The notes beneath the pieces were generated by a model, which searched no databases, was not told the origin of the DNA, and saw only the letters and a list, made by a program, of their open reading frames with translations. A stretch of DNA of 64,000 nucleotides. Origin: DTKD01 sp964494345. Lineage in GTDB: Bacteria; Armatimonadota; UBA5829. The stretch spans positions 248,001 through 312,000 of the forward strand of contig CAZBSI010000003.1 in NCBI GenBank assembly GCA_964494345.1, read 5' to 3'. A program made the translations under genes and the position numbers. Below, one piece after another: positions 51,501-58,657 of the stretch. The first letter of the stretch is position 1. Each line of letters starts with the position of its first letter.

Positions 51501-51589
51501 GTTACAGGGACGATGCGATATTCGTCCGCCGCCGCAGCCCCGCACACTAAAAGTAGAACTATCAGAAGTGCGAAAATAAATCGACACAC
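48551..51589 (-). CDS. secreted multidomain GHL10-type glycosidase with FN3 and golvesin-like domains
   Basis: A 1012-residue exported protein. A signal peptide covers residues 1-21. A GHL10/DUF187 TIM-barrel glycosidase-like domain (~25-385) has HFDYIRFTDSTQGY and QEGIIDFAAPMVYFNM. A carboxypeptidase-regulatory-like module (~415-490; GGTVTAPPDNAWADGATVTI), an FN3 module (~500-595) and a golvesin/xanthan-lyase CBD-like module follow. The last lies at about 600-725 and includes TTNACFTVNSPSG and VVADAVKFEYLG. A second FN3-like module and a C-terminal beta domain complete it. Relatives act on cell-wall or other polysaccharides. I chose GTG at 51589, which has GGAGGCGGA directly upstream, over the TTG at 51601. 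It is an orphan gene next to a repeat region. Confidence 0.8.
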   Translation of the reverse strand: MCRFIFALLIVLLLVCGAAAADEYRIVPVTGWSAGFLKQSQVDKLLGVPGVASSLGDIRNANCNAVLPQVRRRADVCYPSAVGEPFMSGLTPTNFNALQAMINAAHDTTGGKKRIEVHCWIVAFRTGTGALYAQHSNPSDLDNYWMTCDANGQESADKTFDPGHPKAQEHVINVVMDLVNNYDIDGIHFDYIRFTDSTQGYNPTSVARFNARYGRTGQPASGDALFKQWRRDQVTAVVRKVYAKIQAVKPWVKVSGSFICSTPSPKASTRAEFLKSSAYLKYSDWDSWIQEGIIDFAAPMVYFNMTTRTQDYINWINFQKDRKGNRLMVPDAGTYLNFLPDAINMLSLTRDPSPAGNYADGFGIYSYQSPYAIDKASSTYGPWSTFNAQLLSQITPQWADIPDMPWKSAPTKGHIGGTVTAPPDNAWADGATVTISGPESRTMTCDGTGFYAFIDLTPGTYTVEAAYGPYRQEKTFTVTAGQIEDGDFALTQIDTSAPVISDITITDITDGTAKITWLTDMPCTGQVEYDFVPHFGQSTDENSSYLVSHAAILQGLNPNTNYTLRIKATNMADRTTISDTFPFKTKPAETTIIIDDLDEDYCTLSGNWIRTTYTTGWASSFVYRAGVTGAPSATAVWAPVFPRSGSYKVSTYYHAGANRTTNACFTVNSPSGSEQTIVNQQKNDYTWVQLGPITHFDAGKSGNVTVTDQVGTADGLVVADAVKFEYLGDLTPPVMSNVTDETYTLSTTSLNAQWSGADPESGIAMYRYAIGTQPGTADVKPWTDAGTGTSAVIDGLSLGVGCKYYISARAINGAGLISAPAISSGVMVASPVDNIAQAKELITEPVYIDSISVTAVFPTRLYVEQENRAAGIRVESAQSLSPNQKVGLFGIVGVADGCEPAILDCKVVPGDIGPAIDPLGMVTKSIGGLGLCTTGLLVRVAGKVTSVVSDGFYLDDGSGHSDSEGGVGVKIWTGSPSSATKNTFVAVTGAVSCRTLSGQSYPIILSTEINVQ

Positions 51590-51682
51590 GTCCGCCTCCA
51601 AGATTGCCCGTCAATCTCAGCATAGCACCGAAATATATGATTGTCTACTGACAGAACTGCCCGGTACCCCGAGTACAGCTTT

Positions 51683-51711
51683 TTGAATAAAGGCAAAACC
51701 CATGACATAAT
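51683..51711 (+). promoter_or_regulatory. promoter candidate TTGAAT-N17-CATAAT (TGn extended)
   Basis: TTGAAT at 51683-51688, 17-bp spacer, CATAAT at 51706-51711, with TG one base before the -10. It would give the atp transcript a leader of about 226 nt. Confidence 0.5.
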
Positions 51712-51844
51712 GCGTACACTTAAGGCAAAGATGAAATCTGCGCCACATTTTTCTCTGGTTTACACCAAAAGTTATTAAATGGCGTCTGTAGGCGTCAAAG
51801 CGGAACGCGTGATCTTCTAAATCCTTTTATAAGGACAGGCTATG

Positions 51845-51853
51845 TGATAGAAT
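51845..51853 (+). promoter_or_regulatory. extended -10 candidate TGATAGAAT
   Basis: TG-A-TAGAAT about 90 nt before the first atp gene. The -35 at 17 bp (TTTTAT) is poor. Confidence 0.4.
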
Positions 51854-51892
51854 TTACCGGATATTTCGCACCGGCTGCGGCGTGGGCCATAA

Positions 51893-51922
51893 TTGACTTT
51901 GGGAGCAGCGTTATGCTAATCT
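51893..51922 (+). promoter_or_regulatory. promoter candidate TTGACT-N18-TAATCT (TGn extended)
   Basis: TTGACT at 51893-51898 and TG-C-TAATCT ending at 51922, spacer 18. The transcript would start about 15 nt before the GTG of the first atp gene, leaving room for little ribosome site. Confidence 0.5.
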
Positions 51923-51943
51923 TCATTAAGCTGATGTATAGTT

Positions 51944-52159
51944 GTGAATGAGCCGAAAAACCCCTGGGTTCAAACCGGAGAAATACTCAGCATTGGGCTG
52001 TTGATCCTGCTGTCGACACTGATCGGGCTGGGGATCGGCTATTGGCTCGACAAAAAGTTGGGAACTGCGCCCTGGCTGATCTTCGTCTTCACGGTGTTGG
52101 GACTTATGGCCGGGTTGTACGAAGCGATAAGGATTTTGATCAGGTCGACGCGTGAGTAA
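51944..52159 (+). CDS. AtpZ-like F0F1-ATPase operon protein (ATPase_gene1)
   Basis: A 71-residue protein with two membrane helices (EILSIGLLILLSTLIGLGIG and FVFTVLGLMAGLYEA) separated by WLDKKLGTAPW, the pattern of the small AtpZ/ATPase_gene1 family at the head of many atp operons. These proteins have been linked to Mg/Ca uptake or to assembly of the ATP synthase together with AtpI. The start is GTG at 51944. The ATG four bases on is out of frame. Its end overlaps the next gene by 8 bp, so the two are translated together. Confidence 0.8.
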   Translation: MNEPKNPWVQTGEILSIGLLILLSTLIGLGIGYWLDKKLGTAPWLIFVFTVLGLMAGLYEAIRILIRSTRE

Positions 52160-52547
52160 CGAAATCGACGAAGGATTTATCCGACGGGTGTATATCACCA
52201 GCGGTTATGTTTGGGCGTTTGGCCTACTGGCGAGTTGGTCTGTGTCGGGCTGGCGAGCCGCCTTTGGATGGACGGTCGGATCGGGGCTTTCCGTTGGCCT
52301 GTTGAGGGCGATAGAGTGGTTCGTGCGAAGCGCCATCCGGGCTGGTCATAAGGCTGCTAAAAAGCAGCTTTTGATTGTTGCGATAATCCATTGGCCGGCG
52401 CTGGTGGCGGTTTTGGCGGGCGGATTGTGGCTTGCGAGGGGTAATTTTCCTTATATTGTCGCATTTTGTGCCGGTCTGGTCTTGACTCAACTTATAATAG
52501 TGCTTAAGGTAATAGGGATGCTGATTAACCAGCATCTGAATAAATAG
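52152..52547 (+). CDS. atpI: ATP synthase protein I-like (AtpI)
   Basis: A 131-residue protein with about four membrane segments (YVWAFGLLASWSVSGW, AAFGWTVGSGLSVGLL, LIVAIIHWPALVAVLAGGLW, FPYIVAFCAGLVLTQLIIVL), as in AtpI. AtpI helps assemble the c-ring and is reported to matter for sodium-type rings. The family is poorly conserved, so the call rests on position between AtpZ-like and AtpB and on topology. GTG start at 52152 within the preceding gene. No ribosome site of its own is evident. Confidence 0.7.
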   Translation: MSNEIDEGFIRRVYITSGYVWAFGLLASWSVSGWRAAFGWTVGSGLSVGLLRAIEWFVRSAIRAGHKAAKKQLLIVAIIHWPALVAVLAGGLWLARGNFPYIVAFCAGLVLTQLIIVLKVIGMLINQHLNK

Positions 52548-52558
52548 CGGAGAATTTG

Positions 52559-53281
52559 GTGGAAGAACCGAGATCGTGGCTGCATTTTTTGGTGGCCAAG
52601 CATATTTTGCCGGATTGGATGCCGGAGATGGTTCCGGTGACATGGCTTGTCATTCTTATTCTCTGCGCCATCGTTATTATTATGCGCAGTCGTCTGAGGC
52701 TGCGTAACCCCGGCAGATTTCAGTTGTTTATCGAGTTTTGCGTGGTGGCTTTGCAGGGCTTTGTGCGTAATATAGTCGGCGACCGCGAGGCTCGATCTTT
52801 GGCCCCGGTTATTGGCACGTTTTTCATCTATATCTTCGCACTTAACTTATTTGGGCTGATTCCTGGGTTTATGGCGCCGACGGCCAACACGAATACCACC
52901 ATCGCGCTCGCGCTGTTCGCGTTTGTGTATGTGCAGTATGTTTCGATCTCGCGCGTGGGGTTGGTGAACTACGTCAAGCATTTTTTAGGCGAACCGCTGT
53001 GGCTGGCGCCGTTGATGCTACCGCTGCACCTGATCGGCGAGTTGGCGCGGCCTGTTTCGCTGTCGATTCGTCTTTTTGGAAACATATTCGGCGAAGACTT
53101 GGTAATATTGGTGCTGATAACGGTGGGCGCGACTGTTTTGAAGAGTATGTTCTGGGTGCCTATACAATTCCCGATGATGCTGTTTGCGATCTTTACGGGT
53201 TTTGTGCAGGCGCTTGTTTTCTCTATGCTTGTAGCAATCTATATCACCGTGGGCATTACTGGCCACGATGAAAATCACTAA
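52559..53281 (+). CDS. atpB: ATP synthase F0 subunit a
   Basis: A 240-residue polytopic subunit that forms the ion half-channels next to the c-ring. The key Arg lies in ELARPVSLSIRLFGN (about residue 165), and FGEDLVI follows as in the family. FALNLFGLIPGF at about residue 98 and VQALVFSMLVAIYI near the end are typical helices. I prefer the GTG at 52559, six bases after GGAG, to TTG at 52556. It lies 11 bp after the AtpI-like gene. The ion carried depends on the c subunit described next. Confidence 0.92.
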   Translation: MEEPRSWLHFLVAKHILPDWMPEMVPVTWLVILILCAIVIIMRSRLRLRNPGRFQLFIEFCVVALQGFVRNIVGDREARSLAPVIGTFFIYIFALNLFGLIPGFMAPTANTNTTIALALFAFVYVQYVSISRVGLVNYVKHFLGEPLWLAPLMLPLHLIGELARPVSLSIRLFGNIFGEDLVILVLITVGATVLKSMFWVPIQFPMMLFAIFTGFVQALVFSMLVAIYITVGITGHDENH

Positions 53282-53308
53282 ATGTAAATTGATGGAGGTT
53301 CATATTTC

Positions 53309-53587
53309 ATGGGCGTACTGATTGCATTGGTTATCGCAGCAGGTTTCGCCGTTCCTGTCGCTGTCATCGGCGGTGGGTTGGCTCAGGGCAAGACAGCCGC
53401 GGCTGCTCTGGAGGCTATCGGCCGCCAGCCGGAGGCTGCTGGTAAGATCCAGACAGCTATGATTATCGGCCTGGCGCTTATCGAGTCGCTGGTCATCTAT
53501 GCTTTCCTTATCGCGCTGATCTTCCTTCTCATGGGTATTCCGAGCGCGGAAAGCTTGATGAAGATTATTGCTAAATATTCTCATTAG
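53309..53587 (+). CDS. atpE: ATP synthase F0 subunit c, sodium-type residues
   Basis: A 92-residue double-helix hairpin that forms the rotor ring. The polar loop is RQPEA (39-43). The ion site on helix 2 is Glu59, with Ser60 next and Tyr64 five residues on, and Gln26 lies on helix 1. The Gln-to-Glu distance of 33 equals that in Ilyobacter tartaricus (Gln32, Glu65, Ser66, Tyr70), where these residues bind sodium. In proton rings the Ser is usually Ala or another residue. GGAGG precedes the ATG at about 12 nt. A hairpin just after the stop may help give the high c:other-subunit ratio. Confidence 0.92.
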   Translation: MGVLIALVIAAGFAVPVAVIGGGLAQGKTAAAALEAIGRQPEAAGKIQTAMIIGLALIESLVIYAFLIALIFLLMGIPSAESLMKIIAKYSH

Positions 53588-53593
53588 TATTTG

Positions 53594-53619
53594 AGGTGGC
53601 AATTTGCATATTGCCACCT
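53594..53619 (+). other. perfect 10-bp hairpin after atpE (AGGTGGCAAT/ATTGCCACCT)
   Basis: Stem of 10 bp with loop TTGCAT in the 70-bp gap between atpE and atpF. There is no T-run, so it is not a full terminator. The shape (9-10 bp stem, 6-nt loop) and stem sequence recall family B palindromes, and a GATTCGGAGAT core is at 53641-53651. Confidence 0.6.
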
Positions 53620-53657
53620 GTTAAGTTGGTTATTAGCGTAGATTCGGAGATTCTGTA

Positions 53658-54152
53658 GTGGAAATTTTCCCACAATGGCAGACGTTGCTAACCCAGATAC
53701 TGGGCTTTACGCTGGTTGTGCTGGTTTTCTGGAAGTTCTTATGGGGACCGGTGCTGGGGATCATCGAGGCTCGCGGCGACGAAGTGGAGAGTTCTTTTTC
53801 GGCCGCTGAGAGGGATCGAAAGGAAGCCGCAGCGCTGAAATCTGATTATGAGAAGCGGCTGGCGGGAATCGAAGCCGAGGCGCGGGAGAAAATCACGTCG
53901 GCGGCCAAAGAAGGCATGCAGCTTCGTGAGGAGATAATCGCCGAGGCGAGAGGCCGGGCAGAACAGACGCTTGAGCGTGCTCAGGAAGAGATTGGTCGCG
54001 AGAAAGACAAGGCTGTCTTCGAGATCAAAGAGCACGTGGCGGAACTGGCGATCAGTGCGGCTCATAAGCTCATCGAAGAGAGGCTCGACGACGCCAGACA
54101 CAAGCAGCTTGTCGACAAGTTCATCGACGACATAGAAGGCGTGGCGAAATGA
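53658..54152 (+). CDS. atpF: ATP synthase F0 subunit b
   Basis: A 164-residue stator subunit. One N-terminal membrane helix (LTQILGFTLVVLVFWKFLW, about 10-28) is followed by a long charged coiled coil (ERDRKEAAALKSDYEKRLAG onward) that reaches up to F1 and binds delta. Length is normal. The GTG start has GGAG about 9 nt upstream. Its end overlaps atpH as ATGA. Only one b gene is present, so this is not a b/b' arrangement. Confidence 0.9.
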   Translation: MEIFPQWQTLLTQILGFTLVVLVFWKFLWGPVLGIIEARGDEVESSFSAAERDRKEAAALKSDYEKRLAGIEAEAREKITSAAKEGMQLREEIIAEARGRAEQTLERAQEEIGREKDKAVFEIKEHVAELAISAAHKLIEERLDDARHKQLVDKFIDDIEGVAK

Positions 54153-54685
54153 TAGAACGGCGGATTGTGCGCAGATACGCAGCCGCGTTGTATAGCGCCG
54201 CGTCGAAAGCTGGCGTGGTGGACGCGGTGGAAAGCGACTTGGGGCTTATCAGCTACACGGTCGAATCGTCGTCTTCGCTGCGCGAGTTGATGTTCACGCC
54301 TGTGGTGCCGCGCAAGAAAAAACAGGAAATCCTCGCTGACATCTTCAAAGGAAATGTCCAGGATGTGACGCTGGCGTACTTGAACCTGCTCGTCGATAAG
54401 CACAGAGAGGAAGCTTTCGCTTTGACGGAGGCCGAATATGTTCTGCTGGCGAACCAGGCGAGAGGGATTGTAAGGGCAGAGGTTACCAGTGCGGTCGAGC
54501 TTGATGAGACGCAGCAAAGCAGGCTGGTCAAAAAGCTGAGCGCGGCGACCGGAAAGACAATCGAGCTTGCGACGAATGTGGACCCCGATATTGTCGGCGG
54601 AGTTATTGTGCGCATCGGCGACACGGTTATAGACGGCAGCATTCGTGGGCAACTCGCTGCATTAAAAGCACAACTGCTTAGTTAA
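54149..54685 (+). CDS. atpH: ATP synthase F1 subunit delta
   Basis: A 178-residue OSCP/delta subunit, the link between the b stalk and the alpha3beta3 head. The N-terminal RRYAAALYSAASKAG and the C-terminal VDPDIVGGVIVRIGDTVIDG (about 150-169) are the family's two conserved ends. It starts inside the last codons of atpF. A 75-bp gap to atpA follows, in which I see nothing notable but the atpA ribosome site region. Confidence 0.92.
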   Translation: MIERRIVRRYAAALYSAASKAGVVDAVESDLGLISYTVESSSSLRELMFTPVVPRKKKQEILADIFKGNVQDVTLAYLNLLVDKHREEAFALTEAEYVLLANQARGIVRAEVTSAVELDETQQSRLVKKLSAATGKTIELATNVDPDIVGGVIVRIGDTVIDGSIRGQLAALKAQLLS

Positions 54686-54760
54686 TTTTGAAAACAAGAG
54701 ACGCAGTCCGGCGTTGATTTGGTTGCGGACTGCGATTGGTAGCTCAATACGGAGTGACTT

Positions 54761-56275
54761 ATGGCGGTTAATATCAGGCCGGACGAGGTAGCAAATATCC
54801 TCGAGAGCCATCTTGAATCGTATCAGAAAGAACTGACGGAGGTCGGAGTCGGCAGCGTTTTGCAGGTTGGCGACGGCATCGCCCGCATATATGGTCTGCG
54901 TGACGCAATGGCCAGCGAGCTCGTCGAGTTCCCCAACGGCGTGGTGGGCATGCTCCTCAACCTTGAGGAGGACAACGTCGGCTGCGTTATTATGGGGCCT
55001 GATACTGATATTAAAGAGGGAGATCAGGTCAAACGGACCGGACGCATCATCGACGTGCCTGTCGGCGAGGCTCTGCTGGGACGAGTTGTGAACGCCCTCG
55101 GAGAGCCGCTGGACGGCAAGGGCCCGATTGTAGCTACTGAGCGCAGACCTGTAGAAGCTTCGGCTCCTGGTGTGGTGGAGCGCCAGCCGGTGCGAGAATC
55201 GTTGGCGACGGGAATTAAGGCGATCGACTCTATGATCCCGATTGGCCGAGGTCAAAGGGAGCTTATTATCGGCGACCGCCAGACCGGTAAGACCGCTATT
55301 GCGATAGATACCATTATCCATCAGAAGGGCCAGAACGTTCATTGTATTTACGTATCGATCGGCCAGAAGATGTCTAACGTGGTGACCATCGTGGACGTGC
55401 TGACGAAAGCCGGGGCGATGGAGTATACCACCGTTATCGTGGCTGCGGCCAGCGACCCTGCGCCGCTGCAGTATATCGCGCCTTATACGGGTTGTACGAT
55501 GGGCGAGTATTATCGCGACTCCGGCGGGCACTCACTTTTGGTCTACGACGATCTCACAAAGCACGCACAATCTTACAGGCAGGTATCTCTGCTTCTGAAA
55601 AGACCTCCGGGGCGTGAGGCGTATCCTGGGGACATCTTCTATTTGCACTCACGATTGCTTGAGAGAGCGGCCAAACTCAGTGACGAACTCGGCGGGGGAT
55701 CGTTGACCGCTCTGCCTGTTATCGAGACCCAGGCAGGAGACGTATCTGCGTATATTCCTACCAATGTCATCTCTATTACCGACGGCCAGATATATCTGGA
55801 GCCTGAACTGTTCTATTCTGGAATCCGACCGGCGATCAGCGTGGGGATTTCGGTGTCGAGAGTAGGGTCGAGCGCGGTTACGAAGGCAATGAAAAAGGTG
55901 GCTGGGCACTTGAAACTCGACCTCGCCCGCTACTGGGACTTGCAGGCGTTTGCGCAGTTTGCCAGCGATTTGGACAAGGCCACGCGGGATCAGTTGGCGC
56001 GAGGTGAGCGCAACGTCGAGATTCTTAAGCAGCCTCAGTATTCGCCGATCACGCTGGAGAACCAGATATTTATAATTTATGCGGCGACTAATGGGTATCT
56101 CGACGATTTGCCTGTAAGCGCTGTGTCGAAGTTCGAGCAGGAACTGTATCCGTTTATGGCTGATAAATATCCTGACATCGGCCATACGATTCTCAGGACA
56201 GCGGACCTTGATGAGCATACTGAAGAGGCTTTGAAAAAAGCGCTGTCGGAGTTCAAAGAAGGGTTCAAGGCATAG
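54761..56275 (+). CDS. atpA: ATP synthase F1 subunit alpha
   Basis: A 504-residue non-catalytic nucleotide-binding subunit. The P-loop GDRQTGKT is near residue 170, and the family signature PAISVGISVSRVGSSA near 365 is intact. The beta-barrel N domain begins IRPDEVANILESHLESYQ. Length matches the usual 500-515 residues. It has the highest similarity among the atp genes to ordinary bacterial enzymes. It lies 17 bp before atpG. Confidence 0.97.
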   Translation: MAVNIRPDEVANILESHLESYQKELTEVGVGSVLQVGDGIARIYGLRDAMASELVEFPNGVVGMLLNLEEDNVGCVIMGPDTDIKEGDQVKRTGRIIDVPVGEALLGRVVNALGEPLDGKGPIVATERRPVEASAPGVVERQPVRESLATGIKAIDSMIPIGRGQRELIIGDRQTGKTAIAIDTIIHQKGQNVHCIYVSIGQKMSNVVTIVDVLTKAGAMEYTTVIVAAASDPAPLQYIAPYTGCTMGEYYRDSGGHSLLVYDDLTKHAQSYRQVSLLLKRPPGREAYPGDIFYLHSRLLERAAKLSDELGGGSLTALPVIETQAGDVSAYIPTNVISITDGQIYLEPELFYSGIRPAISVGISVSRVGSSAVTKAMKKVAGHLKLDLARYWDLQAFAQFASDLDKATRDQLARGERNVEILKQPQYSPITLENQIFIIYAATNGYLDDLPVSAVSKFEQELYPFMADKYPDIGHTILRTADLDEHTEEALKKALSEFKEGFKA

Positions 56276-56292
56276 CCGGGACACCGTAAGCA

Positions 56293-57150
56293 ATGGCATC
56301 TACAAAAGACATTCGACGGCGGATACACGTCGTCAAGAATATCGAGAAGATCACCTCTGCTATGAAGATGGTGGCGGCGGCGAAACTGCGTAAGGCGCAG
56401 GAGCGGGCGGAATCCGTGCGGCCGTACGCGGATCGTATGCGAGAGGTGATGGGCAACCTGGCGGCCAGCGTCGGCGAGATTAAGCATCCGCTGCTGGATG
56501 TCCGCGAGGAGGAGAGCATCGGATATGTCATTATCGGCGCAGACAGAGGGCTTGCGGGCAGTTATAATGCCTCAGTGATGCATCACGCGCTCAATGACAT
56601 CAATTCTCGTGACCCTGAAGATGTGAAGCTGGTGCTGATCGGCTCCAAAGCGATCAGTTTCTTCAAGAGACGGCCGTATGATATCGTGGCGGAGTTCGAC
56701 CCGCCGGGCTCTGATTTGGCTTTTTCTGATATTCGCGGGATAACCCGGCAGATGCGCTCGATGTTTGAGAATAAGGAAGTCGACGCTGTGTATCTTGTGT
56801 ATGCCAGATTTATAAGCGCGATGCGGCAGGACCCGACGGTGGTCAAATTGCTGCCTTTGAGCGCTCCCCCTGGAGACCCGGACGCGCCGCGAGCTGATTT
56901 TATATTTGAGCCTGAAGCGGAGTCGATCCTCGGTGCACTGCTGCCTAGATATGTGGATACCCAGTTGTACCAGGCGTTGGTTGAAAGTCAGGCCAGCGAG
57001 CACGGGGCGCGTATGACGGCGATGACTGCGGCGACGAAAAACGCCGGAGAAGTAATCGACACACTGACGTTGCAATACAACAAGGCGCGCCAGGCTGCGA
57101 TTACGACTGAGATTATGGAAATTGTGAGCGGCGCAGAAGCGCTGAAATAA
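56293..57150 (+). CDS. atpG: ATP synthase F1 subunit gamma
   Basis: A 285-residue central-shaft subunit. The N-terminal coiled coil starts STKDIRRRIHVVKNIEKITS with AMKMVAAAKLRKAQ, and the C-terminal helix ends TLQYNKARQAAITTEIMEIV with SGAEAL, both near-invariant. The Rossmann-like middle carries GADRGLAGSYN (about residue 78). It rotates with the c-ring and opens the catalytic sites in turn. Spacing to atpD is 59 bp, with a G-rich ribosome site before atpD. Confidence 0.96.
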   Translation: MASTKDIRRRIHVVKNIEKITSAMKMVAAAKLRKAQERAESVRPYADRMREVMGNLAASVGEIKHPLLDVREEESIGYVIIGADRGLAGSYNASVMHHALNDINSRDPEDVKLVLIGSKAISFFKRRPYDIVAEFDPPGSDLAFSDIRGITRQMRSMFENKEVDAVYLVYARFISAMRQDPTVVKLLPLSAPPGDPDAPRADFIFEPEAESILGALLPRYVDTQLYQALVESQASEHGARMTAMTAATKNAGEVIDTLTLQYNKARQAAITTEIMEIVSGAEALK

Positions 57151-57209
57151 GTTTAGGTAAGTGAAGTCGAGAGTTGTGACTCTGACTTTTAACTCAACCG
57201 GAGGTTGAA

Positions 57210-58610
57210 TTGGCTACAGGAACAGTTGAACAGGTTATCGGCCCGGTTGTGGATATTCGGTTTAAGCCCGATGAGCTGCCGGAGATTCTGACCGCGATTA
57301 AAATACCGAATGTGCAGGGTCGCACTCTTACAGTCGAGGTTGCGCAGATGCCGGGTAACGACATCGTGCGGTGTATCAGTATGCAATCGACTGACGGATT
57401 GGTGCGCGGGTCGGAGGCTATTTCTACAGGCCAGCCGATTCAGGTGCCGGTTGGCAATGAGACGCTGGGACGCGTCTTTAACTTGCTTGGAGAGCCAATC
57501 GACAATAGAGGCCCGGTGGAGGCTAAAGATAATTGGCCGATCCATCGTTCTGCCCCGACCTTTGAGGAACGCATTCCGGTTGTCGAGATGTTCGAGACTG
57601 GCCTTAAAGTGGTCGACCTGATTTGCCCATATTCCAAGGGAGGAAAGATCGGGCTGTTTGGAGGCGCCGGTGTCGGAAAGACGGTTTTGATCACGGAGCT
57701 TATCCGAAACGTTGCCACTGAGCACGGCGGGGTGTCGGTATTTGCCGGTGTGGGCGAACGCACTCGTGAGGGAAACGACCTTTGGCTGGAGATGCAGGAG
57801 AGCGGAGTTATCTCCAAGACTACTATGGTGTTCGGTCAGATGAACGAACCTCCGGGAGCCAGGTTGCGAGTTGCTTTGAGCGCGCTTACTATGGCGGAGT
57901 ATTTCCGTGACTCAGCCGGCCAGGACGTTTTGTTGTTTGTCGACAACATATTTAGATTTGTGCAGGGCGGTTCGGAGGTGTCGGCGCTGCTTGGTCGAAT
58001 GCCGAGCGCTGTCGGTTATCAGCCCACACTTGCTACTGAGATGGGAGATTTGCAGGAGAGAATTACATCGACTGTTCGTGGATCGGTTACGTCGATTCAG
58101 GCTATTTATGTGCCTGCCGATGACCCGACTGACCCCGCTCCTGCGACTACATTCGCGTTCCTTGATGCTACGACTTATCTGGAGCGACGGATATTCGTGA
58201 GGGGAATCTTCCCTGCAGTCGATCCGTTGGCCTCTACTTCGAGGATTCTTGACCCGTTGATCGTGGGCCAGGAGCATTATAACGTGGCGCGCGAGGTTCA
58301 GCAGATCCTGCAGCGTTATCGCGAACTGCAGGACATTATCGCGATTCTTGGCGTAGATGAGCTTTCTAACGAGGATAGATTGACCGTCGCTCGCGCACGA
58401 AAAGTCGAGAACTTCCTCAGCCAGCCGATGTTTGTGGCGGAGGTCTTTACGGGGCTTGCGGGGAAATATGTCCCGCGCGAGGAGACTGTACGAAGTTTCA
58501 AAGAGATTCTCGAGGGTCGATGGGATCACCTGCCGGAGCAGGCTTTCTATATGGTTGGGGCCGTCGAAGAAGCGGTTGAGAAGGCAAAGCAGATGGGAGT
58601 TGAGGTTTAG
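57210..58610 (+). CDS. atpD: ATP synthase F1 subunit beta
   Basis: A 466-residue catalytic subunit. The P-loop GGAGVGKT is at about residues 151-158, the catalytic Glu lies in GVGERTREGN (about 183), and the signature PAVDPLASTSR near residue 340. DELSEE-like DELSNED lies near 386. Start is TTG at 57210, five bases after GGAGG, in GGAGGTTGAATTGGC. TTG starts are otherwise uncommon for this gene and may lower its initiation rate to balance alpha and beta, though that is inference. Confidence 0.97.
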   Translation: MATGTVEQVIGPVVDIRFKPDELPEILTAIKIPNVQGRTLTVEVAQMPGNDIVRCISMQSTDGLVRGSEAISTGQPIQVPVGNETLGRVFNLLGEPIDNRGPVEAKDNWPIHRSAPTFEERIPVVEMFETGLKVVDLICPYSKGGKIGLFGGAGVGKTVLITELIRNVATEHGGVSVFAGVGERTREGNDLWLEMQESGVISKTTMVFGQMNEPPGARLRVALSALTMAEYFRDSAGQDVLLFVDNIFRFVQGGSEVSALLGRMPSAVGYQPTLATEMGDLQERITSTVRGSVTSIQAIYVPADDPTDPAPATTFAFLDATTYLERRIFVRGIFPAVDPLASTSRILDPLIVGQEHYNVAREVQQILQRYRELQDIIAILGVDELSNEDRLTVARARKVENFLSQPMFVAEVFTGLAGKYVPREETVRSFKEILEGRWDHLPEQAFYMVGAVEEAVEKAKQMGVEV

Positions 58611-58657
58611 TCGACCGTAGCGAACGTCAACTGTTCACCGTCAACTAGAAGATAATT

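Larger units (their letters stand above)
51590..51943. other. divergent control region upstream of the ATP synthase operon
   Basis: No clear gene. Three rightward promoter candidates are listed separately (51683, 51845, 51893). A 15-codon frame at 51731-51778 has AAGG before its ATG, but I cannot support it as a real peptide. GGCGTC is directly repeated at 51781-51796. Confidence 0.45.

Noticed and set aside
51731..51778. 15-codon leader peptide before the atp operon
   Set aside because: It has AAGG before its ATG, but no regulatory residue run, no hairpin pair after it, and three competing promoters. Not supportable.
51937..51943. TATAGT directly before the first atp gene as a leaderless promoter
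   Set aside because: It ends one base before the GTG, so the start site would fall inside the gene. The TTGACT/TAATCT pair fits better.
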